DNA of 64,000 nt from Candidatus Gastranaerophilales bacterium (GTDB taxonomy: Bacteria; Cyanobacteriota; Vampirovibrionia; Gastranaerophilales; Gastranaerophilaceae), in the NCBI GenBank assembly GCA_944323045.1, contig CALUQX010000005.1, positions 36,884 through 100,883 on the forward strand. Reading direction: 5' to 3'. The notes beneath the pieces were generated by a model. The model saw only the letters and a program-made list of their open reading frames with translations. It made no database searches and was not told the origin of the DNA. Below, piece after piece: positions 42,068-51,293 of this stretch (its first letter is position 1; each line of letters opens with the position of its first letter). The position numbers were made by a program, and so were the translations under genes.

Positions 42068-42106
42068 TTTCTTTCTCTTTTGCCTCGCAACCAAAAGAGA
42101 AAGAAA
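42068..42106. repeat. Perfect 15-bp hairpin in repeat block
   Basis: TTTCTTTCTCTTTTG (42068-42082) pairs with CAAAAGAGAAAGAAA (42092-42106) around a 9-nt loop. A further CTTTCTTTGG lies just left of it. It lies within an open reading frame of 60 codons that I judge non-coding. Confidence 0.65.
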
Positions 42107-42300
42107 TGTGACAAAAGAATTAAAAAATAATATTATAGTTCACGATTTATAATGTCTGGCTGAAACCCGACCTATGTTTGCTGCTGATTTTTGAAACTCC
42201 TTAGCCCCTTAGTACCCTAGTGCCTTAGTAACTTCTGTTTTGAGATCGCGCAACAAGTGCGCGATGACATGGAGGTGTTGTTATTAAACGCTCAGCTTGC

Positions 42301-42380
42301 TCATATTATTTGACCCCTCACCAAGTTATGACTAAACTCGCTATCGCTCGTTAAGTCAAACTATCCTCTCCCGCAAGGGG
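42301..42380 (-). repeat. Dispersed module, inverted partner of 2817-2894
   Basis: Reverse-complement copy of 2817-2894 with about five mismatches. It ends in the hairpin CTCTCCCGCAAGGGGAGAG (stem with GCAA loop). Confidence 0.8.
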
Positions 42381-42461
42381 AGAGGAAAATTAACCGGCAC
42401 AGAGAACTGGTGCGTCGAAACGACGGCACCATACTTCTGATTTTGAAATGAACTTAATGCT

Positions 42462-42488
42462 CCAGTAAGAGGCTCTGTCTCTTAATGG
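42462..42488 (-). promoter_or_regulatory. Hairpin spanning the pilin 2 stop codon
   Basis: CCAGTAAGAG (42462-42471) pairs with CTCTTAATGG (42479-42488) with one mismatch and a 7-nt loop. Position relative to stop codon and variable region is the same as in pilin 1. Confidence 0.65.
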
Positions 42489-43543
42489 TCAAGACAAACC
42501 GCTAGTAAGTAGCTGTTGGCGCGACCGTAGTAGTTGTTCAAGTACGTGGAGCTAGAGTTGAAACAGCGACCGTACGCGCCGAAACTGTAGAACCTCTGCC
42601 CAGACCAAACATAGAATCGCTCTGAATATGGTGAGGCTGAGAGGAATTGACTCGCTTTCGTTGTGTCTAGGCTTATGCTTGATACATTCTGTTGGGCGCC
42701 TATTGTACTACCATAGTTGTATAAATATGTTGCTAATTCACCTAGCTGTGCCATTGTTGGCATGTTGTTTATTCCTCCGCAGGCTTTCACTGCGCCTGCC
42801 CAATAATCATCTCCATCATTACATGAGCCTATTCCTAAGTCTCCCTTTTGAGCCTCGCATTCTGCCTTTGTTAATGGTCCATAGCCGCCATTCTCTGTTC
42901 CCAATATCTGCGTTATACAAAAGCCTAGTTCTTCTTCAGGTAACAAGCATCCTGTTGCTCCAGCAAGTTGTTTTACATTTGCGTTATGTGCGATGTCTTT
43001 GCCATTGGTATTTGGATTTTTATTGCCGGAAACATCATACAAAATAGCCATGCTTGCGGCAGTTGCTGCAAATGTATTATTAAAGGGTTCCTGAGTGGTA
43101 TTTGGATTATATGCAATAATTGCGTTTACTCCGTTTGCAAATTGTACTGCGACTGTATCTGTGTCCCAGTCATCCTGACCTAAGCTTGCGGCGTTCTTAA
43201 TTGTGGACATATCAATTGGATCTTCGCCTTCATTCCATATCACTTCCTTGTTAAAGCACTTTGTAATATTATTGTTATCACATACGCGAGTGATTTTTAT
43301 ATACTTCTTAAGTTCGTTCACAAAGTCCATTGTACTAGAGTAGCCAGCAAGCTTTTCTTCTGTGTTCATCTGGCGGGTTGCGACTTCTAATCTTTTCGTG
43401 AACACATCCTGCGCGGTTGACCATGCCTCCTCGTTGTAATTATTCACTAAGCTTGGTATCGTTATAGCCGCTACCACGCCGATGATGGCGAGGGTGATGA
43501 GCACTTCGGCGAGGGTAAAAGCATTGAAAAATTTTTTAATCAT
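42482..43543 (-). CDS. Type IV pilin-like protein with DGR-like variable C-terminus (pilin 2)
   Basis: 353 residues. The leader MIKKFFNA precedes FTLAEVLITLAIIGVVAA. The body aligns with pilin 1, including CDNNNITKCFNKEVIW, DTDTVAVQFANGVNA, YDVSGNKNPN and GGYGPLTKAECEAQKGDLG. The end is FYVWSGQ, a variable stretch and LAVCLDH. I chose the ATG at 43543: AGGAGGTG lies 6 nt before it, and the open frame's upstream GTG overlaps that site. The mid-region shows indels against pilin 1 but the variable region has none. It is divergent from the XRE gene at 43644, and the repeat block 41712-42481 is downstream. Presumably exported and surface-displayed. Confidence 0.85.
   Translation of the reverse strand: MIKKFFNAFTLAEVLITLAIIGVVAAITIPSLVNNYNEEAWSTAQDVFTKRLEVATRQMNTEEKLAGYSSTMDFVNELKKYIKITRVCDNNNITKCFNKEVIWNEGEDPIDMSTIKNAASLGQDDWDTDTVAVQFANGVNAIIAYNPNTTQEPFNNTFAATAASMAILYDVSGNKNPNTNGKDIAHNANVKQLAGATGCLLPEEELGFCITQILGTENGGYGPLTKAECEAQKGDLGIGSCNDGDDYWAGAVKACGGINNMPTMAQLGELATYLYNYGSTIGAQQNVSSISLDTTKASQFLSASPYSERFYVWSGQRFYSFGAYGRCFNSSSTYLNNYYGRANSYLLAVCLDH
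42503..42628 (-). other. Putative DGR variable region of pilin 2
   Basis: 126 nt, the same length as in pilin 1. Of the 31 codons after FYVWSGQ, 20 end in C (TAC, AAC, AGC, TTC, GGC, CGC and others). The 21 nt coding for FYVWSGQ before it are identical in both genes. The following GCGGTTTGT is constant. This looks like diversified copies of AAC-rich template codons. Confidence 0.65.
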
Positions 43544-43643
43544 AAAAAGCACCTCCTATAAATCCTTGCATTATATGTTATTATACCCAAAATATTTAAA
43601 AATACTCATAGAATTGTCTGTTTTTCTTAATATATCTTAATAT

Positions 43644-43868
43644 ATGGCTAAAAAATTCAGCAAAGTATTCCATAAAAAATTTGGTCAGCGCTTAAGATAT
43701 CTGCGTCTTGAAAAAGGCTTAACACAGGAAGAATTAAGTCTAGAAATTGGTACCGATAATTCTTATATTTCAAATATTGAAAATGCACGCAATGATATTC
43801 CACTCTCCAGAATTAATCAGATAGCAAAAGCCCTCGGGGTTCAACCATATGAATTGTTAATGTTTTAA
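43644..43868 (+). CDS. XRE-family regulator (divergent from pilin 2)
   Basis: 74 residues, a minimal Cro/C1 helix-turn-helix protein (FGQRLRYLRLEKGLTQEELS, then SYISNIENARNDIPLSRINQ, ending ALGVQPYELLMF). No ribosome-binding site is visible; upstream is AT-rich. It faces away from pilin 2 across 100 bp, as the XRE gene at 4486 does from pilin 1. Control of the pilin promoter is inferred. It is 32 residues shorter than the other and lacks its C-terminal extension. Confidence 0.8.
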   Translation: MAKKFSKVFHKKFGQRLRYLRLEKGLTQEELSLEIGTDNSYISNIENARNDIPLSRINQIAKALGVQPYELLMF

Positions 43869-43890
43869 ATACAATAATTTGCAAAAGAGA

Positions 43891-43921
43891 GCGGACGGGA
43901 AGTCTTTGACTTCCCGTCCGC
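43891..43921. terminator. GC-rich hairpin between convergent genes
   Basis: Perfect 14-bp stem GCGGACGGGAAGTC with a TTT loop, between the XRE gene and metK. There is no T tail. It resembles the hairpins at 26551 and 35308. Confidence 0.7.
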
Positions 43922-43946
43922 CTCATTTAAACTTACAATTTTTATT

Positions 43947-45233
43947 CTAGCAGCCGCAGGCAACTCTACCGAAGCTTGCAGCTTGAGACTTTAAAACTTC
44001 AGCTTTATCTGTGTTTTCCCAAGGGACCACAATATCAGTTCTGCCCATATGACCGTAAGCAGCTAACAACTGATAGAACTTGCCGCCATTTTTAGCCGGC
44101 AGACCTCTGAGGTCAAACTGATTGATGATAGCAGCCGGTCTTAAATCAAAGTTTTTAGATACCAATTCAGAAATTTCATCATCAGAAATTTTACCGGTAC
44201 CAAATGTATCAACCATAATTGAAACAGGTTCAGCAACTCCAATTGCATAAGCCAATTCTATTTCGCATTTTTCAGCTAAACCGGCAGCTACAATATTTTT
44301 AGCCACATATCTAGCAGCATAAGCAGCAGAACGGTCAACTTTTGTCGGATCTTTTCCTGAGAATGCTCCGCCGCCGTGACGGGAATAGCCGCCATAAGTA
44401 TCAACAATAATTTTACGCCCTGTCAATCCTGCATCGCCTTGCGGACCACCTACTACAAAACGTCCTGAAGGGTTTACAAGGATTTTTGTTGTATCGTCAA
44501 GTTTAATTGTTTCGTGCGCAAAAACTTCGTCAATAACATAAGCAATGATATCTCTTCTGATTATATCCTGAACTTTTTGATTATCACATTCACCGTTAAT
44601 TTCAGGGTCGTGCTGCGTAGAAATTAATACAGTATCAATTCTCGCCGGTTTACCGTCAACATATTCAACAGTAACCTGAGATTTGCCATCCGGTCTAAGG
44701 TAGTTTAAAATACCTTGTTTTCTAACCTGAGCCAATCTGTAAGACAATTTATGAGCAAGGCTTATAGGCAAAGGCATTAATTCAGGTGTTTCATTGCAAG
44801 CATAACCGAACATAATACCTTGATCTCCCGCACCGATATTTTCAGTTTCTGCAACTGAAGTATCAGCATTATCAGAACGAGATTCAAGAGCTTTATTAAC
44901 TCCGCCTGCAATATCGCAAGACTGTTCATCAATACTTGTCAAAACAGCGCAAGTTTTATAATCAAACCCTCCGCCATTAGTGCCTACATAACCAATGTTT
45001 TTAATAGTATTTCTAACAACTGCCGGAATATCAACATAACAATCAGCAGTAATTTCGCCGCAAACAAGTGCCATGCCTGTTGTAACAGTAGTTTCGGCAG
45101 CAACACGTGCACGCGGATACTTTGTTAAAAATTCATCCAAAATTGCATCAGATATCTGATCGCAAACTTTGTCGGGGTGACCTTCTGTAACTGATTCAGA
45201 AGTGAACAAAAAATTTCTTGGTGTCATTTCCAA
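43947..45233 (-). CDS. metK: S-adenosylmethionine synthetase
   Basis: 428 residues, slightly longer than usual (380-400). MetK makes SAM from methionine and ATP. Motifs: [20 protein letters not shown] (ATP site), [40 protein letters not shown] and [20 protein letters not shown]. The C-terminus ends ACGC. AAGGAG precedes the ATG. The 5' leader contains a hairpin (see 45255). No methionine or SAM-cycle genes adjoin. Confidence 0.97.
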   Translation of the reverse strand: MEMTPRNFLFTSESVTEGHPDKVCDQISDAILDEFLTKYPRARVAAETTVTTGMALVCGEITADCYVDIPAVVRNTIKNIGYVGTNGGGFDYKTCAVLTSIDEQSCDIAGGVNKALESRSDNADTSVAETENIGAGDQGIMFGYACNETPELMPLPISLAHKLSYRLAQVRKQGILNYLRPDGKSQVTVEYVDGKPARIDTVLISTQHDPEINGECDNQKVQDIIRRDIIAYVIDEVFAHETIKLDDTTKILVNPSGRFVVGGPQGDAGLTGRKIIVDTYGGYSRHGGGAFSGKDPTKVDRSAAYAARYVAKNIVAAGLAEKCEIELAYAIGVAEPVSIMVDTFGTGKISDDEISELVSKNFDLRPAAIINQFDLRGLPAKNGGKFYQLLAAYGHMGRTDIVVPWENTDKAEVLKSQAASFGRVACGC

Positions 45234-45254
45234 TTTCTCCTTAATTTATTTTTG

Positions 45255-45291
45255 TACCGACCGGTAAGTTTTTTAATTCCAACCCGGTCAC
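45255..45291 (-). promoter_or_regulatory. Possible structured leader of metK
   Basis: On the minus strand, GACCGG and CCGGTC form a 6-bp stem around ~19 nt containing TTAAAAAACTTA, ~25-60 nt before the metK ATG; a neighbouring GTCGGTT could pair alternatively. It does not match the SAM-I or SMK patterns I know. A regulatory role is only suggested by position. Confidence 0.3.
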
Positions 45292-45504
45292 ATCATTAAC
45301 CGACATCATAAATCAAAGAATATCTAAAAGCAAATTATGTATTAATAAATATTAATTTTTATCTTTTGGATTTAAAGAGTTCTGTAAAAGTATTAATTTT
45401 ATCTATATACAAAGTATAAAATATTAATTAATCATTAATTTTACTGACTTTTTTAAAATAAGCCTTAAAATAAAAATAAAGAATATAATAAATGGAGTTG
45501 TACT

Positions 45505-48114
45505 ATGGTAGATTTTAACAAATTGACTAATTATTCTCAGGAAATTCTGTCTTCAGCAAGTGCGATTATGAGTTCGCACAAGAATACGGAACTGCAGCCG
45601 GAACACATTATGCTTGCAATGATTAAAGATAACGGCATAATTAAGGACTACCTGACAGAACTTAAACTTCTCAATCAGGGATTTATCGACAAAATAGTTA
45701 CAGCAGTCAATTCTTTTCCTACTGTTTCATCCCCGCCAAACACAAGTCAACTGTTTCTTTCAAGCCAGACATACAAACTGCTTGATACTGCAGAAGAACT
45801 TGCAGGCGATATGAAAGATGAATTTATTGGTATTGAATTGATTTTACTTGCAATGACCAAACTTGACAATTCTAATATTCAAAAACTTTTGAAAGATTTT
45901 AGAGTTGAAAGTTCAAATGTACTTAACGCAATGAAAAAAATAAGAGGTAATAAAAAAGTGGATAATAAAAATGCTGAAGAAAATATGAAAGCACTTGAAA
46001 AATATTCAACCGATCTAACGGCTTTAGCAAGAAAAGGCAAACTCGATCCTGTAATCGGTCGTGACGAAGAAGTCAGAAGAATAATTCAGGTACTTAACAG
46101 AAGAACAAAAAACAACCCTGTTCTGATTGGTGAACCCGGAGTTGGTAAAACTGCAATAGTTGAAGGTCTGGCACAACGTATCGTAAGAGGCGATGTACCG
46201 ATGAGCCTTAAGGATGTTAAACTTATTTCTCTGGATTTGGGCGCACTGGTTGCAGGGGCTAAGTTCCGCGGAGAATTTGAAGAACGATTGAAAGCCGTAT
46301 TGAAAGAAGTTGAAGACTCCAACGGCGAGATTGTAATGTTTATTGATGAATTACATACGGTTGTTGGCGCAGGAGCAACTGAAGGCTCAATGGATGCAGG
46401 CAACCTTTTAAAACCAATGCTTGCACGCGGTATTCTGCGAACAATAGGGGCAACTACAATCAATGAATATAGAAAATACATAGAAAAAGATCCGGCACTT
46501 GAGCGTCGTTTCCAGCCTGTAATGGTTGATGAGCCAAGTGTTGAGGATACAATCAGCATTCTCAGAGGGCTGAAAGACAAATACGAAGTTCACCACGGAG
46601 TAAGAATTCTTGATGATGCACTAATAGAAGCCGCAAAATTATCTGACAGATATATTACAGACAGATTTTTGCCGGATAAAGCGATTGATTTGATTGATGA
46701 AGCCGCATCTTCTTTGCGTATCCAGATAGATTCCATGCCGGAAGAAATAGATTCAATGCTGCGTCAGAAAATTCAACTTGAAATTGAACGTGAAGCCCTG
46801 AAAAAAGAAGATAGTGATGAGGCTAAAGCTAAAGTTGCAGATATAACCAAACAAATTGATGAACTTGAAGCTAAAACTTCAAAACTAAAAGCCCAGTGGG
46901 AAAGCGAAAAAGCAACAATTACCGGTGAAGCCGGCTTGAAAGAGCAAATTGAAGATGTAAAACGTAAAATAGAAGAGGCTGAACGCAACACAGATTTGCA
47001 AACCGCTGCGGAACTTAAATACGGCAAATTGCTTGAATTGGAAAAACAATTAAAAGCAATACAAAACAAAGAAAAAGTATCTAATCAACTTTTAAAAGAA
47101 GAGATAGATGCGGAAGATATTGCAAATGTAGTAAGCAAGTGGACAGGTATTCCCGTAAACAAACTTGTTGAAAGCGAAATGCAAAAACTATTACATATGG
47201 AAGACATTTTGCATAAACGACTGATAGGTCAGGATGAGGCTGTGGAAACGGTTTCAGATGCAATACGCCGTGCGCGTTCCGGCTTGAAAGATCCGAAACG
47301 TCCAATTGGTACATTTTTATTTCTGGGACCTACAGGGGTTGGTAAAACTGAGTTAGCAAAAGCACTTGCAGAATTTATGTTCAATGATGAAGATGCGCTT
47401 ATTCGTATTGATATGTCAGAATATATGGAAAAACATAATGTTGCAAGACTTGTCGGGGCGCCTCCTGGTTATGTCGGTTATGAAGAAGGCGGTCAATTAA
47501 CAGAAGCCGTCAGAAGAAAACCTTATTCTGTTGTATTGTTTGATGAAATTGAAAAAGCACATCCGGACGTTTTCAATATAATGTTACAAATCTTTGATGA
47601 CGGACGTTTGACTGATTCAAAAGGCAGAACAATTGACTTCAAAAATACACTTATCATAATGACAAGTAACATTGGCAGTGATATCATTCTTGAAAACACA
47701 TTAAATTCCATGATGTCACAACAGGACTTTGAAGAAACAAAAGACAAGGTTATGGAAGTTTTGAAAAGTCGTTTCAAACCAGAATTTTTAAACAGAATTG
47801 ATGAAACAATATTCTTCAAAGCCTTGAATTTGCAGCAGTTGTCAGCTATTGTTGATATCCAGATGGATTATCTGAGAAAATTGCTTACAGATCAGGAAAT
47901 ACAGTTTAGAATAACTGATGAGGCAAAGGAATTTCTTGCAACGCGCGGGTTCAATCCTGTATACGGTGCAAGACCGCTGAAAAGAGTAATTCGTCAGATG
48001 GTAGAAAATCCGCTGTCAAAATTACTGCTGGAACAGAAGTTCCGCCGCGGTGATGAGGTGGTTATTGATGTCAATAATGATGAAATAACTTTCAAAAAAG
48101 CAGATAATAATTAA
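45505..48114 (+). CDS. clpB: ATP-dependent disaggregase ClpB
   Basis: 869 residues. Double AAA+ Hsp100 that with DnaK recovers aggregated protein. N-domain 1-150; first Walker [19 protein letters not shown] (~205-222); [20 protein letters not shown]; coiled-coil middle domain ~405-530; second Walker [41 protein letters not shown]-terminal [19 protein letters not shown]. The middle domain marks ClpB rather than ClpA/ClpC. No CIRCE element is visible upstream. A TATAAT-like box lies just before. A strong terminator follows. Confidence 0.97.
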   Translation: MVDFNKLTNYSQEILSSASAIMSSHKNTELQPEHIMLAMIKDNGIIKDYLTELKLLNQGFIDKIVTAVNSFPTVSSPPNTSQLFLSSQTYKLLDTAEELAGDMKDEFIGIELILLAMTKLDNSNIQKLLKDFRVESSNVLNAMKKIRGNKKVDNKNAEENMKALEKYSTDLTALARKGKLDPVIGRDEEVRRIIQVLNRRTKNNPVLIGEPGVGKTAIVEGLAQRIVRGDVPMSLKDVKLISLDLGALVAGAKFRGEFEERLKAVLKEVEDSNGEIVMFIDELHTVVGAGATEGSMDAGNLLKPMLARGILRTIGATTINEYRKYIEKDPALERRFQPVMVDEPSVEDTISILRGLKDKYEVHHGVRILDDALIEAAKLSDRYITDRFLPDKAIDLIDEAASSLRIQIDSMPEEIDSMLRQKIQLEIEREALKKEDSDEAKAKVADITKQIDELEAKTSKLKAQWESEKATITGEAGLKEQIEDVKRKIEEAERNTDLQTAAELKYGKLLELEKQLKAIQNKEKVSNQLLKEEIDAEDIANVVSKWTGIPVNKLVESEMQKLLHMEDILHKRLIGQDEAVETVSDAIRRARSGLKDPKRPIGTFLFLGPTGVGKTELAKALAEFMFNDEDALIRIDMSEYMEKHNVARLVGAPPGYVGYEEGGQLTEAVRRKPYSVVLFDEIEKAHPDVFNIMLQIFDDGRLTDSKGRTIDFKNTLIIMTSNIGSDIILENTLNSMMSQQDFEETKDKVMEVLKSRFKPEFLNRIDETIFFKALNLQQLSAIVDIQMDYLRKLLTDQEIQFRITDEAKEFLATRGFNPVYGARPLKRVIRQMVENPLSKLLLEQKFRRGDEVVIDVNNDEITFKKADNN

Positions 48115-48120
48115 ACAATC

Positions 48121-48149
48121 AAGAACAGGCAGAATTGCCTGTTCTTTTG
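48121..48149 (+). terminator. Intrinsic terminator after clpB
   Basis: Perfect 11-bp stem AAGAACAGGCA with TGCCTGTTCTT, loop GAAT, followed by TT. Confidence 0.9.
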
Positions 48150-48171
48150 TATTGTGTTCTGCTTATAGAAT

Positions 48172-48540
48172 TTAACTTATAAACTCCGGCACAAACAGCA
48201 GCAAACCGATAGTTATGGCTATTGCGGTTATAAACATTACCGCACCCGCTGAAATATCTTTTGCCATTCCGACCAATTTTGAATAACGGTTGTGAAAAAC
48301 TGCATCAAGTGAAAATTCTATCGCGGAATTCAGCATCTCAGCCGTAATCACCATTCCTATAGTCAAAAGCAGTATACACAGTTTTTCAGCACTGAACTCC
48401 AGCCACGCCCCTGCCAGAAGTACAAGTATTCCTGCACAAAAATGTATTCTGATATTAACTTCTGAGCGCAATGCCAGACGGAGTCCCTTTCTGGCATTCC
48501 TGAAAGTATTTCTTAATCCCTGTTGTTTAAATCTACTCAT
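48172..48540 (-). CDS. dgkA: Diacylglycerol/undecaprenol kinase family protein
   Basis: 122 residues with three membrane segments. Family marks: FRNARKGLRLALRSEVNIRI near the N-terminus, ITAEMLNSAIEFSLDA (catalytic Glu/Asn) and AKDISAGAVMFITAIA. In Gram-positive relatives this is an undecaprenol kinase, in Proteobacteria a diacylglycerol kinase; the substrate cannot be read here. AAAGGGA precedes the ATG. It follows ybeY by 9 nt in the pgpH-ybeY-dgkA order known from many genomes. Confidence 0.93.
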   Translation of the reverse strand: MSRFKQQGLRNTFRNARKGLRLALRSEVNIRIHFCAGILVLLAGAWLEFSAEKLCILLLTIGMVITAEMLNSAIEFSLDAVFHNRYSKLVGMAKDISAGAVMFITAIAITIGLLLFVPEFIS

Positions 48541-48549
48541 TATATCCCT

Positions 48550-49056
48550 TTATTTTATTGCATCCAGCGCTTCTCTTTGAAGTCCTACAACAAAATTATA
48601 ATCTTCTTCTGTCTGGTGGTCAAATCCAAGCAAGTGTAAAATTCCATGACTAATTAAAAATGCCAGTTCGTCCTCGCGGGTACACTGTTTTTTCTCAGCT
48701 TCTTCAATCACTTTGTCCAGCGCAATAATTACTTCACCAAGATTAATTTCTCCGTCAAAAATAAATTTTTCTTCACTATCTGCAAAAATAGCAAATGTAA
48801 TTATGTCCGCCGGATAATCTTTATTCCTGTATGCTCTGTTAATTTCGTGAGTTTTTATACTGTCACAATAAAGAAAATCAAACGAAATAGTGTCATAATC
48901 TAATCCAGCAAGACAGGATGCATTATAAACATCAGTTTTTGACAAATAATATTTAAGAATCTTTTTTGCGATATTTATAAATTTGCGTTCATTTACATCC
49001 CAACTTTCGTAAATGTTCTCGCTGAATATGTGAAATTTTGTAGTCTTATTAACCAT
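48550..49056 (-). CDS. ybeY: Endoribonuclease YbeY
   Basis: 168 residues. YbeY is a metal-dependent RNase in 16S 3' maturation and ribosome quality control. The metal site is in AFLISHGILHLLGFDHQTEE (HGxLHLxGxDH), preceded by NRAYRNKDYPADIITFAI. I chose MVNKTTKF at 49056: this ATG overlaps the last codons of pgpH by 8 nt, giving coupling, whereas the longer frame adds a Lys/Ile-rich stretch read from pgpH. dgkA follows. Confidence 0.93.
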   Translation of the reverse strand: MVNKTTKFHIFSENIYESWDVNERKFINIAKKILKYYLSKTDVYNASCLAGLDYDTISFDFLYCDSIKTHEINRAYRNKDYPADIITFAIFADSEEKFIFDGEINLGEVIIALDKVIEEAEKKQCTREDELAFLISHGILHLLGFDHQTEEDYNFVVGLQREALDAIK

Positions 49057-51271
49057 TGTTATTTTCGTTATCTTTATTTGTATTTTCTTTGTTTTCAGGA
49101 ACTTTATTGCCTTCAAGCGCTTTAATTTTGTTTTCTAAGTCTTCATCAAGCACTTTACCCATATTGATTTTACCTTTATTGAGTTCTTCAACAATGTTTT
49201 CCTGATACTTAATTCTATTATGCTGCATGCCGCGCAAAATTCTGGAGAATGTAGCAGCGATTGTTTTTATATCACGTAAAGTAAGCGGACTATCTGCAAG
49301 TTGAGTGTCGTTTAACCGCTCAATAATAATTTTATCAATAATTGCTTCAATCTCTTCTGGAGTTGGATTTTTTAGTGAACGGACAGCAGATTCCACAGCA
49401 TCAGCAATCATTAATATTGCAGTTTCTTTCATATTAGGTTTTGGACCTGTATAGCGGAATTGTTCCTCTTTTACATTTTCAATCCCCTCTTCTTTAACTG
49501 CCTGATTGTAGAAATAACTAGCCAGCCCTTCGCCGTGATGCTGCAAAATAAAGTTATAAATAATTGGCGGAAGTCCGTATTCTTTTGCTATTTCAACCCC
49601 ATCTTTAGGGTGGGCTGTAATCACCATTTTACTAAGTCTCGGGTTTAATTTAGTATGCGGATTTTCTATGCCGAAATAGGACTGATTTTCAACAAAAAAC
49701 AGCGGACGTTTAAGTTTTCCTATATCGTGATAAAATGCACCTACTCTTGCTAAAATTGGATTTGCCCCAATAGCTTCTGCTGCAGCTTCACACAAATTCG
49801 CAACCATTAAACTGTGATGATATGTTCCGGGAGCTTCAAACTGCAAACGTTTTAAAAGCGGCTGATTATGATCAGCGAGTTCTGCCAAGCCGTATGGCGT
49901 AATAATTTTCGATGCACTTTCAAACAAAGGAAGGGTACCGAGTGCGATAATAGCGCTTAACACACCATTTAGCAATACAAAGCCAATATTTTTTAATACA
50001 AGTACATTGCTTACGTCTATCAGACATTTTTCTAAAAGATAAATACTGAATACAATAATTACTCCAGCTAAAGATATTTCAAATCCTGTCTTAATCAAAT
50101 CAATACGTTTAGAGAATCTTATTTTTGAAATAGCAATAGTTGCGACAAGGCTGAGTAATATAAATGCAGTTAAAAATTGTATATTGTATTGATGCCCGAT
50201 AGTTAAAACTGATAAAAGTATTGTTGATGCGACAAAAGCCACTCTGGAATTTGTAAATATTGCCAGAATAAATATAAATGCAGGCACAGGCAAAATATAC
50301 GGCGAGAATCCAACCGGCATAACGGTTGATATTAATGCCAGAATAAGCGCCAGCACACCGGAAATTGTCAGATAATTAGGTTCCAAAAACTGTTTTTCGA
50401 AATACTTCATATAAGACAGGAATAAAAGCGTACCTATAAATATAAGAACATACATTGCGGCAATTCCCTGCCCGTTAAGTTCATACACATTATATCCTGC
50501 CTGTCTTAGTGCATCTCTTTTCAAGCGGGTAACCGGTTCGCCTTCAAAAACGATTTTGTCACCTTTCTGGAATGTTATAATATATGGTTTGACTGAATTC
50601 TGTGCATTGCGGCGTGCATTTTCAGTTGCTACTTCATCTTCCACCAGATTCGGCACAATAATTTGTTCTAAAAGCGCACGTATTACTGAACGCTGACGCT
50701 TTGATACATTTGAGACAAGGTTGTTTGATATAATTTTATTAATCGCACCATTTTCATAATCTTTTTCTGTTATGCCTTTACGCAAAATATTTGTTAAAGT
50801 TAATGATGCTTTTTCAAATATTTCATTCAAACTTGTATCGTCAGCACGCAGCAAAACATTTATTACAAAACTTTTCTGATAAGTATCTGTTATATCAAAA
50901 AGTATTCCTAATTCTTCTTTTTTAACGCTGTCAGCGACATCTTTTTTTCTGATTTGCATAATTGATGTTCTGAGGGTCTGCAAATTATTTTCGATAAATC
51001 CGTCTTCTGCCGGCACCAGAATCGGGTCTACTTTTTGCATTACATCTTTTCTGTGCTGTTCTGTTCTTTTCACATCTTCTACAGAAAGTGTTTTCTGAGC
51101 TATTATATCGCGTTTGCTGATACCGTTTTCTATTATGTCCTGAAAGAAAAAGTTCTGAGACGCGATGATTGATGTTAACACTACCGTAAACAGTATAAAT
51201 GCACTCACCTGTCTAACTTTAGAAGATTTAAAAAATTCTCGTATGTTATTTTTTATATTAATAATTTTCAT
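49049..51271 (-). CDS. pgpH: 7TM-HD c-di-AMP phosphodiesterase PgpH
   Basis: 740 residues. A ~270-residue extracytoplasmic domain after TM1 (residues ~18-36), then seven membrane segments (~270-465), then an HD domain at ~480-690 with APGTYHHSLMVANL, RVGAFYHDIGKLKRP and LQHHGEGLASYFY. PgpH proteins hydrolyse c-di-AMP to pApA. The matching cyclase cdaA is at 57.5 kb. The start at 51271 has AAAGGAC upstream. First gene of pgpH-ybeY-dgkA. The C-terminus is low-complexity Glu/Asn/Lys. Confidence 0.92.
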   Translation of the reverse strand: MKIINIKNNIREFFKSSKVRQVSAFILFTVVLTSIIASQNFFFQDIIENGISKRDIIAQKTLSVEDVKRTEQHRKDVMQKVDPILVPAEDGFIENNLQTLRTSIMQIRKKDVADSVKKEELGILFDITDTYQKSFVINVLLRADDTSLNEIFEKASLTLTNILRKGITEKDYENGAINKIISNNLVSNVSKRQRSVIRALLEQIIVPNLVEDEVATENARRNAQNSVKPYIITFQKGDKIVFEGEPVTRLKRDALRQAGYNVYELNGQGIAAMYVLIFIGTLLFLSYMKYFEKQFLEPNYLTISGVLALILALISTVMPVGFSPYILPVPAFIFILAIFTNSRVAFVASTILLSVLTIGHQYNIQFLTAFILLSLVATIAISKIRFSKRIDLIKTGFEISLAGVIIVFSIYLLEKCLIDVSNVLVLKNIGFVLLNGVLSAIIALGTLPLFESASKIITPYGLAELADHNQPLLKRLQFEAPGTYHHSLMVANLCEAAAEAIGANPILARVGAFYHDIGKLKRPLFFVENQSYFGIENPHTKLNPRLSKMVITAHPKDGVEIAKEYGLPPIIYNFILQHHGEGLASYFYNQAVKEEGIENVKEEQFRYTGPKPNMKETAILMIADAVESAVRSLKNPTPEEIEAIIDKIIIERLNDTQLADSPLTLRDIKTIAATFSRILRGMQHNRIKYQENIVEELNKGKINMGKVLDEDLENKIKALEGNKVPENKENTNKDNENNNG

Positions 51272-51293
51272 CAATATGTCCTTTGTTTTTTAA

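Larger units (their letters stand above)
41712..42481. repeat. Composite repeat block downstream of variable pilin 2
   Basis: 770 bp without a credible gene. Contents in order: GTGCCGTCGTTTGACG and CCTCTGTGACCGGTGAACGG (41742-41775), GACGTTAGGACGATAAG tandem units (41803-41845), a strong hairpin (41855-41891), a CAATGGCAAAGCCATTTTGCC hairpin region (~41993), a 15-bp hairpin at 42068-42106, CCTTAGCCCCTTAG-type units (~42200), TGCGCGATGACATGG (shared with 2946), the inverted module 42301-42380 and an inverted GGTGCCGTCGTTTCGACGCA module (~42411-42432). It ends at the pilin 2 stop hairpin. Confidence 0.8.

Noticed and set aside
41948..42130. Open frame of 60 codons in the repeat block
   Set aside because: It lies across a perfect 15-bp hairpin and repeat modules, has no ribosome-binding site, and its translation is low-complexity (Ser/Phe/Leu, then Lys/Arg).
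45234..45504. SAM-I riboswitch before metK
   Set aside because: The conserved SAM-I core sequences are not visible; only a short stem is seen, reported as a low-confidence leader.
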